Positions 9,437 through 17,027 of a stretch of DNA of 40,672 nt are shown piece by piece. The notes below the pieces were generated by a model. The model made no database searches, had not been told where the DNA came from, and saw only the letters and a list, made by a program, of their open reading frames with translations. This DNA is from Calothrix sp. C42_A2020_038 (GTDB taxonomy: Bacteria > Cyanobacteriota > Cyanobacteriia > Cyanobacteriales > Nostocaceae): positions 1-40,672 of the forward strand of contig JACYLQ010000038.1 in NCBI GenBank assembly GCA_015272395.1, in the 5' to 3' direction. Positions within the stretch are counted from its first letter, which is position 1. Each line of letters opens with the position of its first letter. A program made the translations under genes and the position numbers.

Positions 9437-10164
9437 ATTATGCTAAAACTTAGAATCCAATTAAAAAAGTAAAATGTAATACCATAAAGCCACGCTTTAT
9501 TGATTCTTTTTATTTGTCATGAAATGATGATTGTAATAAGCCTTTTTTTGCTTGATTTTAGCTTATTTATATTGATTCTTGACAGGTACTTCATATTTTT
9601 CTCAACAACGGATTTCTAATCTCAAGCAGAAGCTAAAAAGCTATTAAGCTTTTTTATTCGTGCGGTTATTTCTCTTTAGTTAAATAATATTATATTTTGT
9701 CATCTGCCAAGCTAAATTTATAAAAATATATAGTTTATGTATTGATTGTGACATAGAATCTAAGTATATGAAAAAAGCGCTCTCGCATGTGACTTTTTAG
9801 GTTATGTGTAAAACTTACAGCAAATTTCAAGTTGGTTAAATAAAGCCGAGCGGGCAAGGATGCCTACTCCACAACAGTTTGATTTGAATCTATGTATTTA
9901 CCTAAAAACCGCTGTAACTCTATAACTCCTTTTGGGAAGCCAGTGCGTTGCTGTCAACCAGTCCCGTGTGCTGAGAACTGATGAGGTCTCCCCTTTTATT
10001 TAAACCAGTGTGAAGAGATTTTTAACCCAAGTGTGAAAAGTCAGTTCCCATAGAAGCTTCAAAAGGTCAAACAAGCAAGGAAATAATTATTCTTGTTGAA
10101 TTTCACTCTTTAACGGATACGATAGGATGACTATCGTTAAGGAGTCGTGGCGAGAACATAAAAC
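9437..10164. other. 728-bp spacer with repeat remnants
   Basis: No gene is supported. An AT-only hairpin (9635-9642 with 9647-9654, AAAAAGCT and its complement) is present. The stretch from about 9845 (GAGCGGGCAAGGATGCCTAC) and the stretch about 9935-9998 (CAGTGCGTTGCTGTCAACCA and the following bases) resemble short dispersed repeats common in Nostoc-type spacers. An AAGGAG sits 22 bases before the ATG at 10165, too far to be the ribosome site by itself. Confidence 0.4.
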
Positions 10165-11508
10165 ATGACTGATAACAACTTAAATTCACCCCAAACGCCA
10201 GAACAAGTATCTGAAGACAAATTGCAACCTGATGATTTTGATGGTGGCGAAAATAGCCTTACATCCGATGAAATGGCTGCACAGCAAACATTTGCTGTCA
10301 TTAGTTCGCTGCAATCTCCACATAATACAAACGCTCTAAAGCAAACACGCTCTTATCTAGAAAAGCGCTCAAGTAACCTAGTGGTAGTCAAACCAAGGGC
10401 ATTTTTGATCACCCTTGTTTCTATTGGCTGCATTTTGATCGGTTTTGCCACAAATATTTGGATTATAGGCGCCTTGGGAACTATGGCAACTTTGGTATTG
10501 TCGCTGGCAATACTTTTTCCGTGGTTACGTGAGGTCTTCGACGAATGGTTTTCTCCTCAAGAACGCGCCGTCATTTTCGGCATGTTTACCTTATTTATAG
10601 GAATAATAGGTGCGATCAAATTTACAGGGTTTGCTGATGATATTTTGCGCTTGGGAAGAAGTATTAACTGGGATGCTTCAGGCGCCTTGGGAGAATGGTT
10701 TGGTGCATTAGGACAAATTTCAATTGCCATAATTGCTGTTTATGTCGCTTGGCGCCAGTATGTCATCTCTAAAGACTTAACAATTCAACAAAATCTACTT
10801 ACCGTTCAACAAAATATTATCACCCAACAGCAAACAATCGATTCCTACTTTCAAGGTATTTCCGATTTAGTTCTTGACGAAGAAGGATTGCTCGAAGACT
10901 GGCCTCAAGAACGGGCAATCGCCGAAGGACGTACAGCTGCAATACTTAGTAGTGTTGATGGTAGCGGAAAAGCTAAAATCCTCCGCTTTTTATCACGCTC
11001 AAGATTATTGACCCCACTCAAACGTGACCGTCATCTTGGACGGGCCATACTTGATGGTAGTGGGGGGTATGCAGAAGACCGTATTTCCGGACTACGTGTA
11101 ATTGATTTAGGTGTTACTCTCGCAGGTGCAGACCTTTCAGGAACTGATTTACGCTGGACAGACCTTTCTGAAGCGAACTTAGTACGTGCTAATTTAAGCG
11201 GCTGCGATTTAGTTAAAGCTAATTTTTCACGCACTATTCTATATGAAGCCAAGTTGAGCAACTCCGACTTAAAAACAACTCGCTTTTTCTATGGTTCTCA
11301 TGAAACTGCATCACCCCGTAGTCGAACTAATCCCCCAAACTACCAAACGGGTGAGTATACTGGTGCTGTAGTAGAAAATGCTGACTTTACAAATGTACAG
11401 CGTATGTCTGAGGCTGTGCGCTATTACTGTTGTGCTTGGTGTGGTGAAAAATCCCGCAACACAATTCCCGGTGGTTGCGAAGGTATTCCTAATAAATTAG
11501 AAAAGTAG
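10165..11508 (+). CDS. Pentapeptide-repeat membrane protein, first gene of the MoxR cluster
   Basis: This 447-residue protein has an acidic N-terminus, then four likely membrane helices (about 80-100, 103-120, 134-152 and 183-198). A glutamine-rich coiled stretch follows (205-225). A short pentapeptide-repeat segment lies at about 316-372 (A-D-L-S-G type units such as AGADLSGTDL and ANLVRANLSG). The C-terminus carries a cysteine cluster, C422, C423, C426 and C438, in YYCCAWCGEKSRNTIPGGC. The function is not known; the pentapeptide part is short and may mediate protein contacts. A stop codon at 10159-10161 rules out a longer frame. It ends 4 bases before the next gene, so the two are almost certainly co-transcribed. 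Confidence 0.8.
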   Translation: MTDNNLNSPQTPEQVSEDKLQPDDFDGGENSLTSDEMAAQQTFAVISSLQSPHNTNALKQTRSYLEKRSSNLVVVKPRAFLITLVSIGCILIGFATNIWIIGALGTMATLVLSLAILFPWLREVFDEWFSPQERAVIFGMFTLFIGIIGAIKFTGFADDILRLGRSINWDASGALGEWFGALGQISIAIIAVYVAWRQYVISKDLTIQQNLLTVQQNIITQQQTIDSYFQGISDLVLDEEGLLEDWPQERAIAEGRTAAILSSVDGSGKAKILRFLSRSRLLTPLKRDRHLGRAILDGSGGYAEDRISGLRVIDLGVTLAGADLSGTDLRWTDLSEANLVRANLSGCDLVKANFSRTILYEAKLSNSDLKTTRFFYGSHETASPRSRTNPPNYQTGEYTGAVVENADFTNVQRMSEAVRYYCCAWCGEKSRNTIPGGCEGIPNKLEK

Positions 11509-11512
11509 CAGT

Positions 11513-12118
11513 ATGTCCACGCAAGAATTTGAAACTACAAGTATCGGTTGGCAATTTTATCTACTCCAGAAGCAAGTTGGAGAATGGACAGAGAATTTTT
11601 TATCACGCTTTGACGTTCCGACACTAGATACTTCTTCTAACTTGAGATTTAGCCAATGGTTTTTAAACCTGCTCAATTTTCTTTTTTGGGTAGTAGTTAC
11701 TTTTCTTTTTTTGTGGCTAATATGGCGCCTGTGGAAAGAATTCAACCCTTACTTATACGCTTGGTTAAACGAAGCACAATCGAATCGTATCCATAGCCAA
11801 AAACACGAGAAAGAAATTTTAGCATCTGCTCTACTTTCGCAGTCACAAGAGCTTTATCGTAACGGAAATTATCGCGAAGCTTGTAAGTATTTATACTTAT
11901 CACTATTGCAATTTTTACACGAAAAGCAAATCTTACTGCATAAAAAAAGTCGTACAGACGGGGAGTATTTACAAATATTACGATTATCAAATTCTTCTGT
12001 CCAACCATACGAAACACTAATTACTACCCACGAACAAATATGCTTTGATGATATGCAAGTAGAGCAAGAAAATTATGAGCGATGTCGCCAAGCATACAAA
12101 GAGATTACACAAGAGTAG
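11513..12118 (+). CDS. DUF4129 membrane protein of the MoxR cluster
   Basis: This 201-residue protein has one strong membrane helix at about 50-70 (LLNFLFWVVVTFLFLWLIWR). Its cytoplasmic C-terminal domain has the DUF4129 pattern: LLSQSQELYRNGNYREACKY, the hydrophobic LYLSLLQFLHE, and RTDGEYLQILR. DUF4129 proteins are found with MoxR ATPases and DUF58 proteins in many bacteria. Their molecular role is undefined, and a part in an envelope-associated MoxR machine is inferred. The gene starts 4 bases after the pentapeptide gene and is followed by the DUF4350 gene 46 bases on. Confidence 0.85.
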   Translation: MSTQEFETTSIGWQFYLLQKQVGEWTENFLSRFDVPTLDTSSNLRFSQWFLNLLNFLFWVVVTFLFLWLIWRLWKEFNPYLYAWLNEAQSNRIHSQKHEKEILASALLSQSQELYRNGNYREACKYLYLSLLQFLHEKQILLHKKSRTDGEYLQILRLSNSSVQPYETLITTHEQICFDDMQVEQENYERCRQAYKEITQE

Positions 12119-12164
12119 GGTGCGATTAGGCTACCACAAATTCTGAAACGCTAAAACTTTATAC

Positions 12165-13346
12165 ATGAAACGTCCAAATCGTCTGATCATCTTAGCTGGA
12201 ATTGTTTTTACGGTTCTGATTTTGCTAACTTTAGTCGCTGCTCCCAGTGGTGGTAGGCTTAATAATGGTTCGACTTATAACCGCGCACCTGAAGGTTATG
12301 GCGCCTGGTATAGCTATATGCAGCGTAGTGGAGCAAAAATCGAACGTTGGCAACGACCAAGTAAGGATATTGAATCTCAAAAAGAACTCATTACCTTTTT
12401 ACAAGTAAATCCCTTACCAGAAACTAATACATTGGCTGAATACGAATTGCAAAAATGGGTAGAAAAAGGTAACAATTTAGTTATTTTAGGTGTTCGTGAC
12501 AGAGCAACAGCAGCACAATTTAGCACTAATCATCAAACATCGGCTGGTAAAGTAAAAATAGATACAACTAGACGTTTCCGTGAATCACTAAAGCCATCAG
12601 AGAAAATAAAACCAAAAGTCGCAGCACCAACTAAGCAAGAAGTAGAACCATTATTAAAAGATTCCTTCGGGTTGATTGTTTGGCAAAAACAATATGGTAA
12701 AGGTAAAGTGATCTATTCAATAACTTCGCACCTTGCTGCGAACGCTTATCAAAACGAGCGCGGCAATTTTGCATATTTATCACAGTTAGTCAGTGATAAC
12801 AACAAAAGAAAAATATACGTAGATGAATATCTACATGGCTATAAAGATAAAGATATCAAAAAAGCTCAAGGTGAAGGTGATTTATTTAGTTATTTTATTC
12901 AAAAGCCTATTTTTGCAGCATTAATTCAAGCTGGCGTTTTACTAATAGTACTAGTATTTGGGCAACGTCGTTTTGGTAAACTCGCTACAATCCAAACGCC
13001 ATCCTTAGATAATAGTCAAGCATATATTCAGGCACTTGCAGCAGTTTTACAAAAAGCTGATTCTAGTGACTTTGTTGTTGACATGATCGGTAAAGAAGAA
13101 CTGCTTCAACTCCAACAGAGTTTAGGTTTAGGAAATAAAAACACTATCACCTCAGACCGTGAAGATTTATTACGGGCGTGGCAAAATAAATTTGGTACAT
13201 CTTCAGACTTAGAGACAGCTTTAGAACTACAATCTCAAAAACTACAAGCTCAAAAACGGCGCCTAAGCGAGAAAGCTTTGCTAACTTGGTTAAAAACATG
13301 GAAAAATTTACAGAGTAGGGCGCGTGAAGCTACCAAAAACTCATAA
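12165..13346 (+). CDS. DUF4350 domain protein of the MoxR cluster
   Basis: This 393-residue protein has an N-terminal membrane helix (about 7-27, LIILAGIVFTVLILLTLVAA) and the DUF4350 core, opening with STYNRAPEGYGAWYSYMQRS and including WVEKGNNLVILGVRDRA. A second helix follows the sequence DLFSYFIQKPIFAALIQAGV (about 240-265). The C-terminal cytoplasmic tail is charged. The core is a GATase/ThuA-like fold that in this setting probably faces the periplasm. The neighbours (DUF4129, MoxR, DUF58) are the standard partners of the family. The enzymatic role, if any, is unknown. Confidence 0.85.
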   Translation: MKRPNRLIILAGIVFTVLILLTLVAAPSGGRLNNGSTYNRAPEGYGAWYSYMQRSGAKIERWQRPSKDIESQKELITFLQVNPLPETNTLAEYELQKWVEKGNNLVILGVRDRATAAQFSTNHQTSAGKVKIDTTRRFRESLKPSEKIKPKVAAPTKQEVEPLLKDSFGLIVWQKQYGKGKVIYSITSHLAANAYQNERGNFAYLSQLVSDNNKRKIYVDEYLHGYKDKDIKKAQGEGDLFSYFIQKPIFAALIQAGVLLIVLVFGQRRFGKLATIQTPSLDNSQAYIQALAAVLQKADSSDFVVDMIGKEELLQLQQSLGLGNKNTITSDREDLLRAWQNKFGTSSDLETALELQSQKLQAQKRRLSEKALLTWLKTWKNLQSRAREATKNS

Positions 13347-13454
13347 AAAAACCAAAAGTTATGGTAGCCAGATTGCAGCACGAAAAATTAATATTACATA
13401 GTTTTATGTGTCACTTGTATAAGTCCTATCTTTATTCCCCATTCACAACTTTAT

Positions 13455-14405
13455 ATGAATCAAGTTAATCCAGTTCTAACTCGTCTAAACCAAGCACTTA
13501 ATCAAGTGGTCGTTGGACAACCCCTTTTAATCCAGCAAACACTAATAGGACTTGTATCTGGTGGGCATATAATTTTGGAGGGAGTACCTGGAACTGGTAA
13601 AACGTTACTAGTTAAAGTACTATCACAATTAATCCAAGCCGATTTTCGTCGAGTTCAACTCACACCCGATGTCTTACCTGCGGATATTACTGGTACAAAT
13701 ATATTTGACCTCAATACTCGCAGCTTCTTGCTCAAAAAGGGGCCTGTGTTTACAGAAGTGTTATTAGCTGATGAAATTAATCGTACCCCTCCTAAAACTC
13801 AGGCAGCATTGCTTGAAGCAATGGAAGAGATGCAGGTCACGCTTGATGGTGAGAGCTTACCCCTTCCTGATTTATTTTGGGTAATTGCTACGCAAAACCC
13901 TCTAGAGTTTGAAGGAACTTATCCTTTACCCGAAGCACAGTTAGACAGATTTTTGTTCAAATTAATAGTAGACTACCCTGAACTTGCTGCCGAAAAGCAA
14001 ATGCTTTTCAATCGGAAAGCAGGGTTTGCCGCGCGTCGTTTGGATATAGCTAAGTTACAACCAGTTGCGACAGTTGCCCAAATATTAGAAGCGCGTCAAG
14101 TGGCTAGGCAAGTCAAAGTATCCGAAGCTATTATTGATTATCTTCTAGCTTTAGTTAGCGCTTCGCGTCAGCATCCTGATTTAAATTTGGGCGCCTCACC
14201 GCGTGCTGCTGGTTTATGGTTACAAACATCACAAGCGTCTGCATACTTAGCAGGTAGGGATTTTGTTACCCCAGACGATGTTAAAGTTGTCGCATCTCCA
14301 TTATTGCGCCACAGGTTAATTTTAAAACCTGAAGCCATGCTAGATGGTTTACAAATTGATAGTGTAATTGCCTCTATTTTAAATAAAGTACCTGTACCAA
14401 GATAA
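13455..14405 (+). CDS. moxR: MoxR-family AAA+ ATPase
   Basis: This 316-residue protein has the normal MoxR length. It shows Walker A GVPGTGKT (43-50), Walker B LLADEINR (103-110), sensor 1 ATQNPLE with N148, and the arginine region AQLDRFLFK, followed by the lid helices ending with VIASILNKVP. MoxR ATPases act as chaperones that assemble or activate partner proteins, often with DUF58 or VWA partners encoded next to them. Here the DUF58 gene is immediately downstream and three membrane proteins lie upstream. The true client is unknown. A 108-bp gap separates it from the DUF4350 gene, and the downstream gap is filled with 7-bp repeats. Confidence 0.93.
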   Translation: MNQVNPVLTRLNQALNQVVVGQPLLIQQTLIGLVSGGHIILEGVPGTGKTLLVKVLSQLIQADFRRVQLTPDVLPADITGTNIFDLNTRSFLLKKGPVFTEVLLADEINRTPPKTQAALLEAMEEMQVTLDGESLPLPDLFWVIATQNPLEFEGTYPLPEAQLDRFLFKLIVDYPELAAEKQMLFNRKAGFAARRLDIAKLQPVATVAQILEARQVARQVKVSEAIIDYLLALVSASRQHPDLNLGASPRAAGLWLQTSQASAYLAGRDFVTPDDVKVVASPLLRHRLILKPEAMLDGLQIDSVIASILNKVPVPR

Positions 14406-14416
14406 GTTAGGATTCA

Positions 14417-14603
14417 GGAGTTAGGAGTTAGTAATATAAAAATAAACTCAGATTAATATATTTTTTAATTGATAACAAGCTTCTAACTCCTAATTCCCAA
14501 TTCCGTACAGACGCATAATCCGCTCGTATTTCCCGAAGGGATTAAATTGCATCTCTCCTAACCCCTAACTTCTAACACCTAACTTCTAATACCTAACTTC
14601 TAA
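14417..14603. repeat. Heptamer repeat arrays in opposite orientations inside the MoxR cluster
   Basis: GGAGTTA occurs twice at 14417-14430. Its complement recurs as TAACTCC, TAATTCC, CAATTCC at 14484-14504. A clean array of seven units of the form NNYCTAA (CTCCTAA, CCCCTAA, CTTCTAA, CACCTAA, CTTCTAA, TACCTAA, CTTCTAA) fills 14555-14603. These are short tandemly repeated heptamers of the cyanobacterial STRR kind. They enlarge the moxR-DUF58 gap to 212 bp. Confidence 0.85.
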
Positions 14604-14617
14604 CTTTTATCTAAATA

Positions 14618-15940
14618 ATGATTCCAGCTAGAAAAGTTTACTTACTGTTGACTTTGGGAGTTGTAATTGCCCCTGTGATTGCAAGTTTTACTAAAGTCTC
14701 AAATGGCATCGTGGCTATTTTGCTGTACGATGCAGTAGTTTTAATTTTAATGATTATAGATAGTCTACGCGGGCGCCGCTATCGTGTAGAAGTTGTGCGT
14801 GAGTTACCACCAAGATTATCAATCGGTCGCGATAATCCGGTTAAGATAGAAGTAAAGTCTAAAGCTAACGCTGTCGTTAGAATTCGTGATCATTACCCCA
14901 ATACTTTTAATACCAATCAACCAGAGCTACGTATCATAGTCGAAAAAGATACGACCAACGAAATTAATTATTTTGTATTTCCTACAAAGCGTGGAGAATT
15001 TGATTGGGGGAGCATTCAAATACGGCAACTTGGTATGTGGGGTTTAGCTTGGGATAGTTGGAAAATTCCTCAAACCTTGAAGATTAAAGTTTACCCAGAT
15101 TTAGTTGGATTAAGGAGTCTTTCAATTCGATTGACGCTACAATCATCGGGAGCAATGCGTCAATTTCGGCAACTAGGTATTGGCACAGAGTTTTCTGAAC
15201 TGCGAAACTATCGTACAGGTGATGATTTACGATTGATTGACTGGAAAGCAACCGCGCGTCGTGTTGGCATCAGTGGTAACACATCACCTCTTGTGCGAGT
15301 TTTAGAACCTGAACAAGAACAAACGTTATTAATTTTGCTCGATCGAGGCAGGTTGATGACAGCACAAGTTCAAGGTTTACAAAGGTTTGACTGGGGTTTA
15401 AATGCAACCTTATCGTTAGCATTAGCTGGTTTACATCGTGGTGATAGAGTGGGAGTAGGTGTATTTGATCGTCAAATGCATACCTGGATTCCTCCCGAAC
15501 GTGGACAGCATCAACTCAGTCATCTCGTTGACCGTTTAACTCCTATTCAACCAGTGCTTCTCGAATCTGATTATGTTGGTGCAGTTACCCATGTTGTCCA
15601 GCAACAAACTCGACGCTGTTTAGTTGTTGTGATTACTGATTTAGTTGATGCTACTGCTTCTGCTGAACTATTAAGCGCCTTATCCCGACTTACACCCCGT
15701 TATCTTTCATTTTGCGTTGCCTTACGTGACCCTCAAGTTGATAAAATTGCCCATACTTCCACTGATGATATCATCGGCGCCTATACCCGCGCGGTTGCTC
15801 TAGACTTAATTGCACAGCGTCAAGTGGCATTTGCCAAACTAAAAGGACGTGGTGTACTTGTCTTAGATGCACTCGCAAATCAAATTAGCGATGAGTTAGT
15901 AGAAAGATATTTGCAACTAAAAGCACGCAATCAGATCTAA
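14618..15940 (+). CDS. DUF58 domain protein, MoxR partner
   Basis: This 440-residue protein has two N-terminal membrane helices (about 7-24 and 31-48) and the DUF58 signature EFSELRNYRTGDDLRLIDWK near residues 191-210. A von Willebrand A-like region follows (LLILLDRGRLMTAQ, DRVGVGVFDRQMH, CLVVVITDL). It is the expected partner of the MoxR ATPase encoded just upstream. The family is thought to assemble with membrane complexes under MoxR control. Exact function is unknown. The start at 14618 lacks an obvious ribosome site, because heptamer repeats occupy the sequence upstream. Confidence 0.9.
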   Translation: MIPARKVYLLLTLGVVIAPVIASFTKVSNGIVAILLYDAVVLILMIIDSLRGRRYRVEVVRELPPRLSIGRDNPVKIEVKSKANAVVRIRDHYPNTFNTNQPELRIIVEKDTTNEINYFVFPTKRGEFDWGSIQIRQLGMWGLAWDSWKIPQTLKIKVYPDLVGLRSLSIRLTLQSSGAMRQFRQLGIGTEFSELRNYRTGDDLRLIDWKATARRVGISGNTSPLVRVLEPEQEQTLLILLDRGRLMTAQVQGLQRFDWGLNATLSLALAGLHRGDRVGVGVFDRQMHTWIPPERGQHQLSHLVDRLTPIQPVLLESDYVGAVTHVVQQQTRRCLVVVITDLVDATASAELLSALSRLTPRYLSFCVALRDPQVDKIAHTSTDDIIGAYTRAVALDLIAQRQVAFAKLKGRGVLVLDALANQISDELVERYLQLKARNQI

Positions 15941-16069
15941 TTTCCTGTCCGGTAACGTAACCGTAATGTCAATAAATCATTGACAACAGGTCTTTAAAAG
16001 CGCCCATACTTTATATAGATATTGTATAAATATTATCGCAGTCAAACCAAATACACAATTTTTTATCTT

Positions 16070-16100
16070 GTAAATCATAGTCATATCGACTATGATTTAC
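16070..16100. promoter_or_regulatory. 13-bp perfect hairpin upstream of the ZIP remnant
   Basis: GTAAATCATAGTC (16070-16082) pairs perfectly with GACTATGATTTAC (16088-16100) across five bases, 22 bp before the ATG of the truncated transporter gene. It could be a regulator site of the former gene, or an end of the DUF58 transcript. There is no T-run on either side. Confidence 0.4.
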
Positions 16101-16122
16101 TTAGTAAGATTAAGTTTTGTAT

Positions 16123-16284
16123 ATGAATACCCTTATTGTTGGCGTGATTGCTAGTTTAGGCGCCGGAATGGCTACAGTTGTGGGTGCTTTGCCAATACTG
16201 TTGCCTATTAATCTAACTCAGCGAGTGCAGGGAGTATTATTAGGTTTTGTTGTGATGATGTTTTTAGATATTGCGCTAGGATGA
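16123..16284 (+). pseudogene. Truncated ZIP-family metal transporter (N-terminal 53 residues)
   Basis: The frame reads MNTLIVGVIASLGAGMATVV, then GALPILLPINLTQRVQGVLL and GFVVMMFLDIALG before a stop. The GAGMATVVGALP helix and the RVQGVLLGF segment match the start of ZupT/GufA-like ZIP transporters, which carry zinc or other divalent metals and normally have about 250 residues. The rest is missing: the frame runs straight into a dispersed repeat at 16287. A stand-alone small membrane protein is possible, but a gene remnant is more likely. Confidence 0.6.
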
Positions 16285-16286
16285 TC

Positions 16287-16346
16287 GAATTTTGGATTTT
16301 AGATTTGTTGCGCGACAACGAATGGAGTTTAGATTTTGGGTTGGGT
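16287..16346. repeat. Dispersed repeat with TTGTTGCGCGACAA core, second copy
   Basis: The core at 16305-16318 is flanked by GATTTTAGATTT on the left and a TTTAGATTTTGGGTTG segment on the right. It is the inverted relative of the copy at 1995-2036, with one extra heptamer. It lies between the truncated transporter and the end of yjbQ. Confidence 0.7.
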
Positions 16347-16759
16347 TAACTTGATATGTGAACAACAAGCTCTCGAATGTGGTTGTGTTGACGATGTTCC
16401 CAAATATAAATACCTTGCCATGTTCCTAGAACTAATTGTCCTCGGTTGATAGGGATATGTTCGGAAGTATGGGTGATTGCAGTACGGATGTGCGCTGGCA
16501 TATCGTCGGGTCCTTCTGCATCATGAATATACTTTGCAGATTCGGGTACTAGCTTTGCCATGAAGTTCGCTAAATCTTTAAGAACATCGGGGTCTGCGTT
16601 TTCTTGGATAATTAAACTGGCGGACGTATGCCGCAAAAATAGTGTGCAAAGACCGATATCTACTCCCGATTCTGCTACTATCTCCGCAATATTTGATGTA
16701 ATATTACGTAGCGATTTACCATTAGTAGAAACTCTAAGTAGTTTTTGATAGTGAGACAT
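16346..16759 (-). CDS. yjbQ: YjbQ family protein (UPF0047)
   Basis: This 137-residue protein has the normal family length. Hallmarks are LCTLFLRHTSASLIIQENAD, a DAEGPDDMPAHIRTAI loop, and GTWQGIYIWEHR near the end. Conserved histidines form a likely metal or active site. Some members were reported to have weak thiamine-phosphate synthase activity, but the physiological role is not settled. It is a single gene, with divergent or unrelated neighbours. The 268-bp spacer to the next gene shows nothing clear. Confidence 0.93.
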   Translation of the reverse strand: MSHYQKLLRVSTNGKSLRNITSNIAEIVAESGVDIGLCTLFLRHTSASLIIQENADPDVLKDLANFMAKLVPESAKYIHDAEGPDDMPAHIRTAITHTSEHIPINRGQLVLGTWQGIYIWEHRQHNHIRELVVHISS

Positions 16760-17027
16760 TACTTAACAGTCGATAGCCATCTTACTATTCATTATTGTAT
16801 AGCCATTGGCCAAAATCAATGCAAATAACACTGTAAGTTTAATTCAAAATTGAGCAAGATGTTTAGTTGTCAAATCTAATTTCAAGATTGTTTCGCCTAG
16901 AATAGATTAATCAGTAATACGGGTAGCACCCAGGTCAGTGATTCGCAAGTCAGTGACACCCATATCGTATAACTAGATGTAATAATTGAAACAATCACTA
17001 CAATGGTGTAGCTGTTGGGGGTAACGT

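Noticed and set aside
14555-14603. Possible CRISPR array
   Set aside because: The units are contiguous 7-mers with no spacers; this is a tandem heptamer array.
16934-16956. Direct repeat GTCAGTGA...GTCAGTGA before pgpH
   Set aside because: Only 8 bases, two copies, 15 bp apart; not enough to call a binding site.
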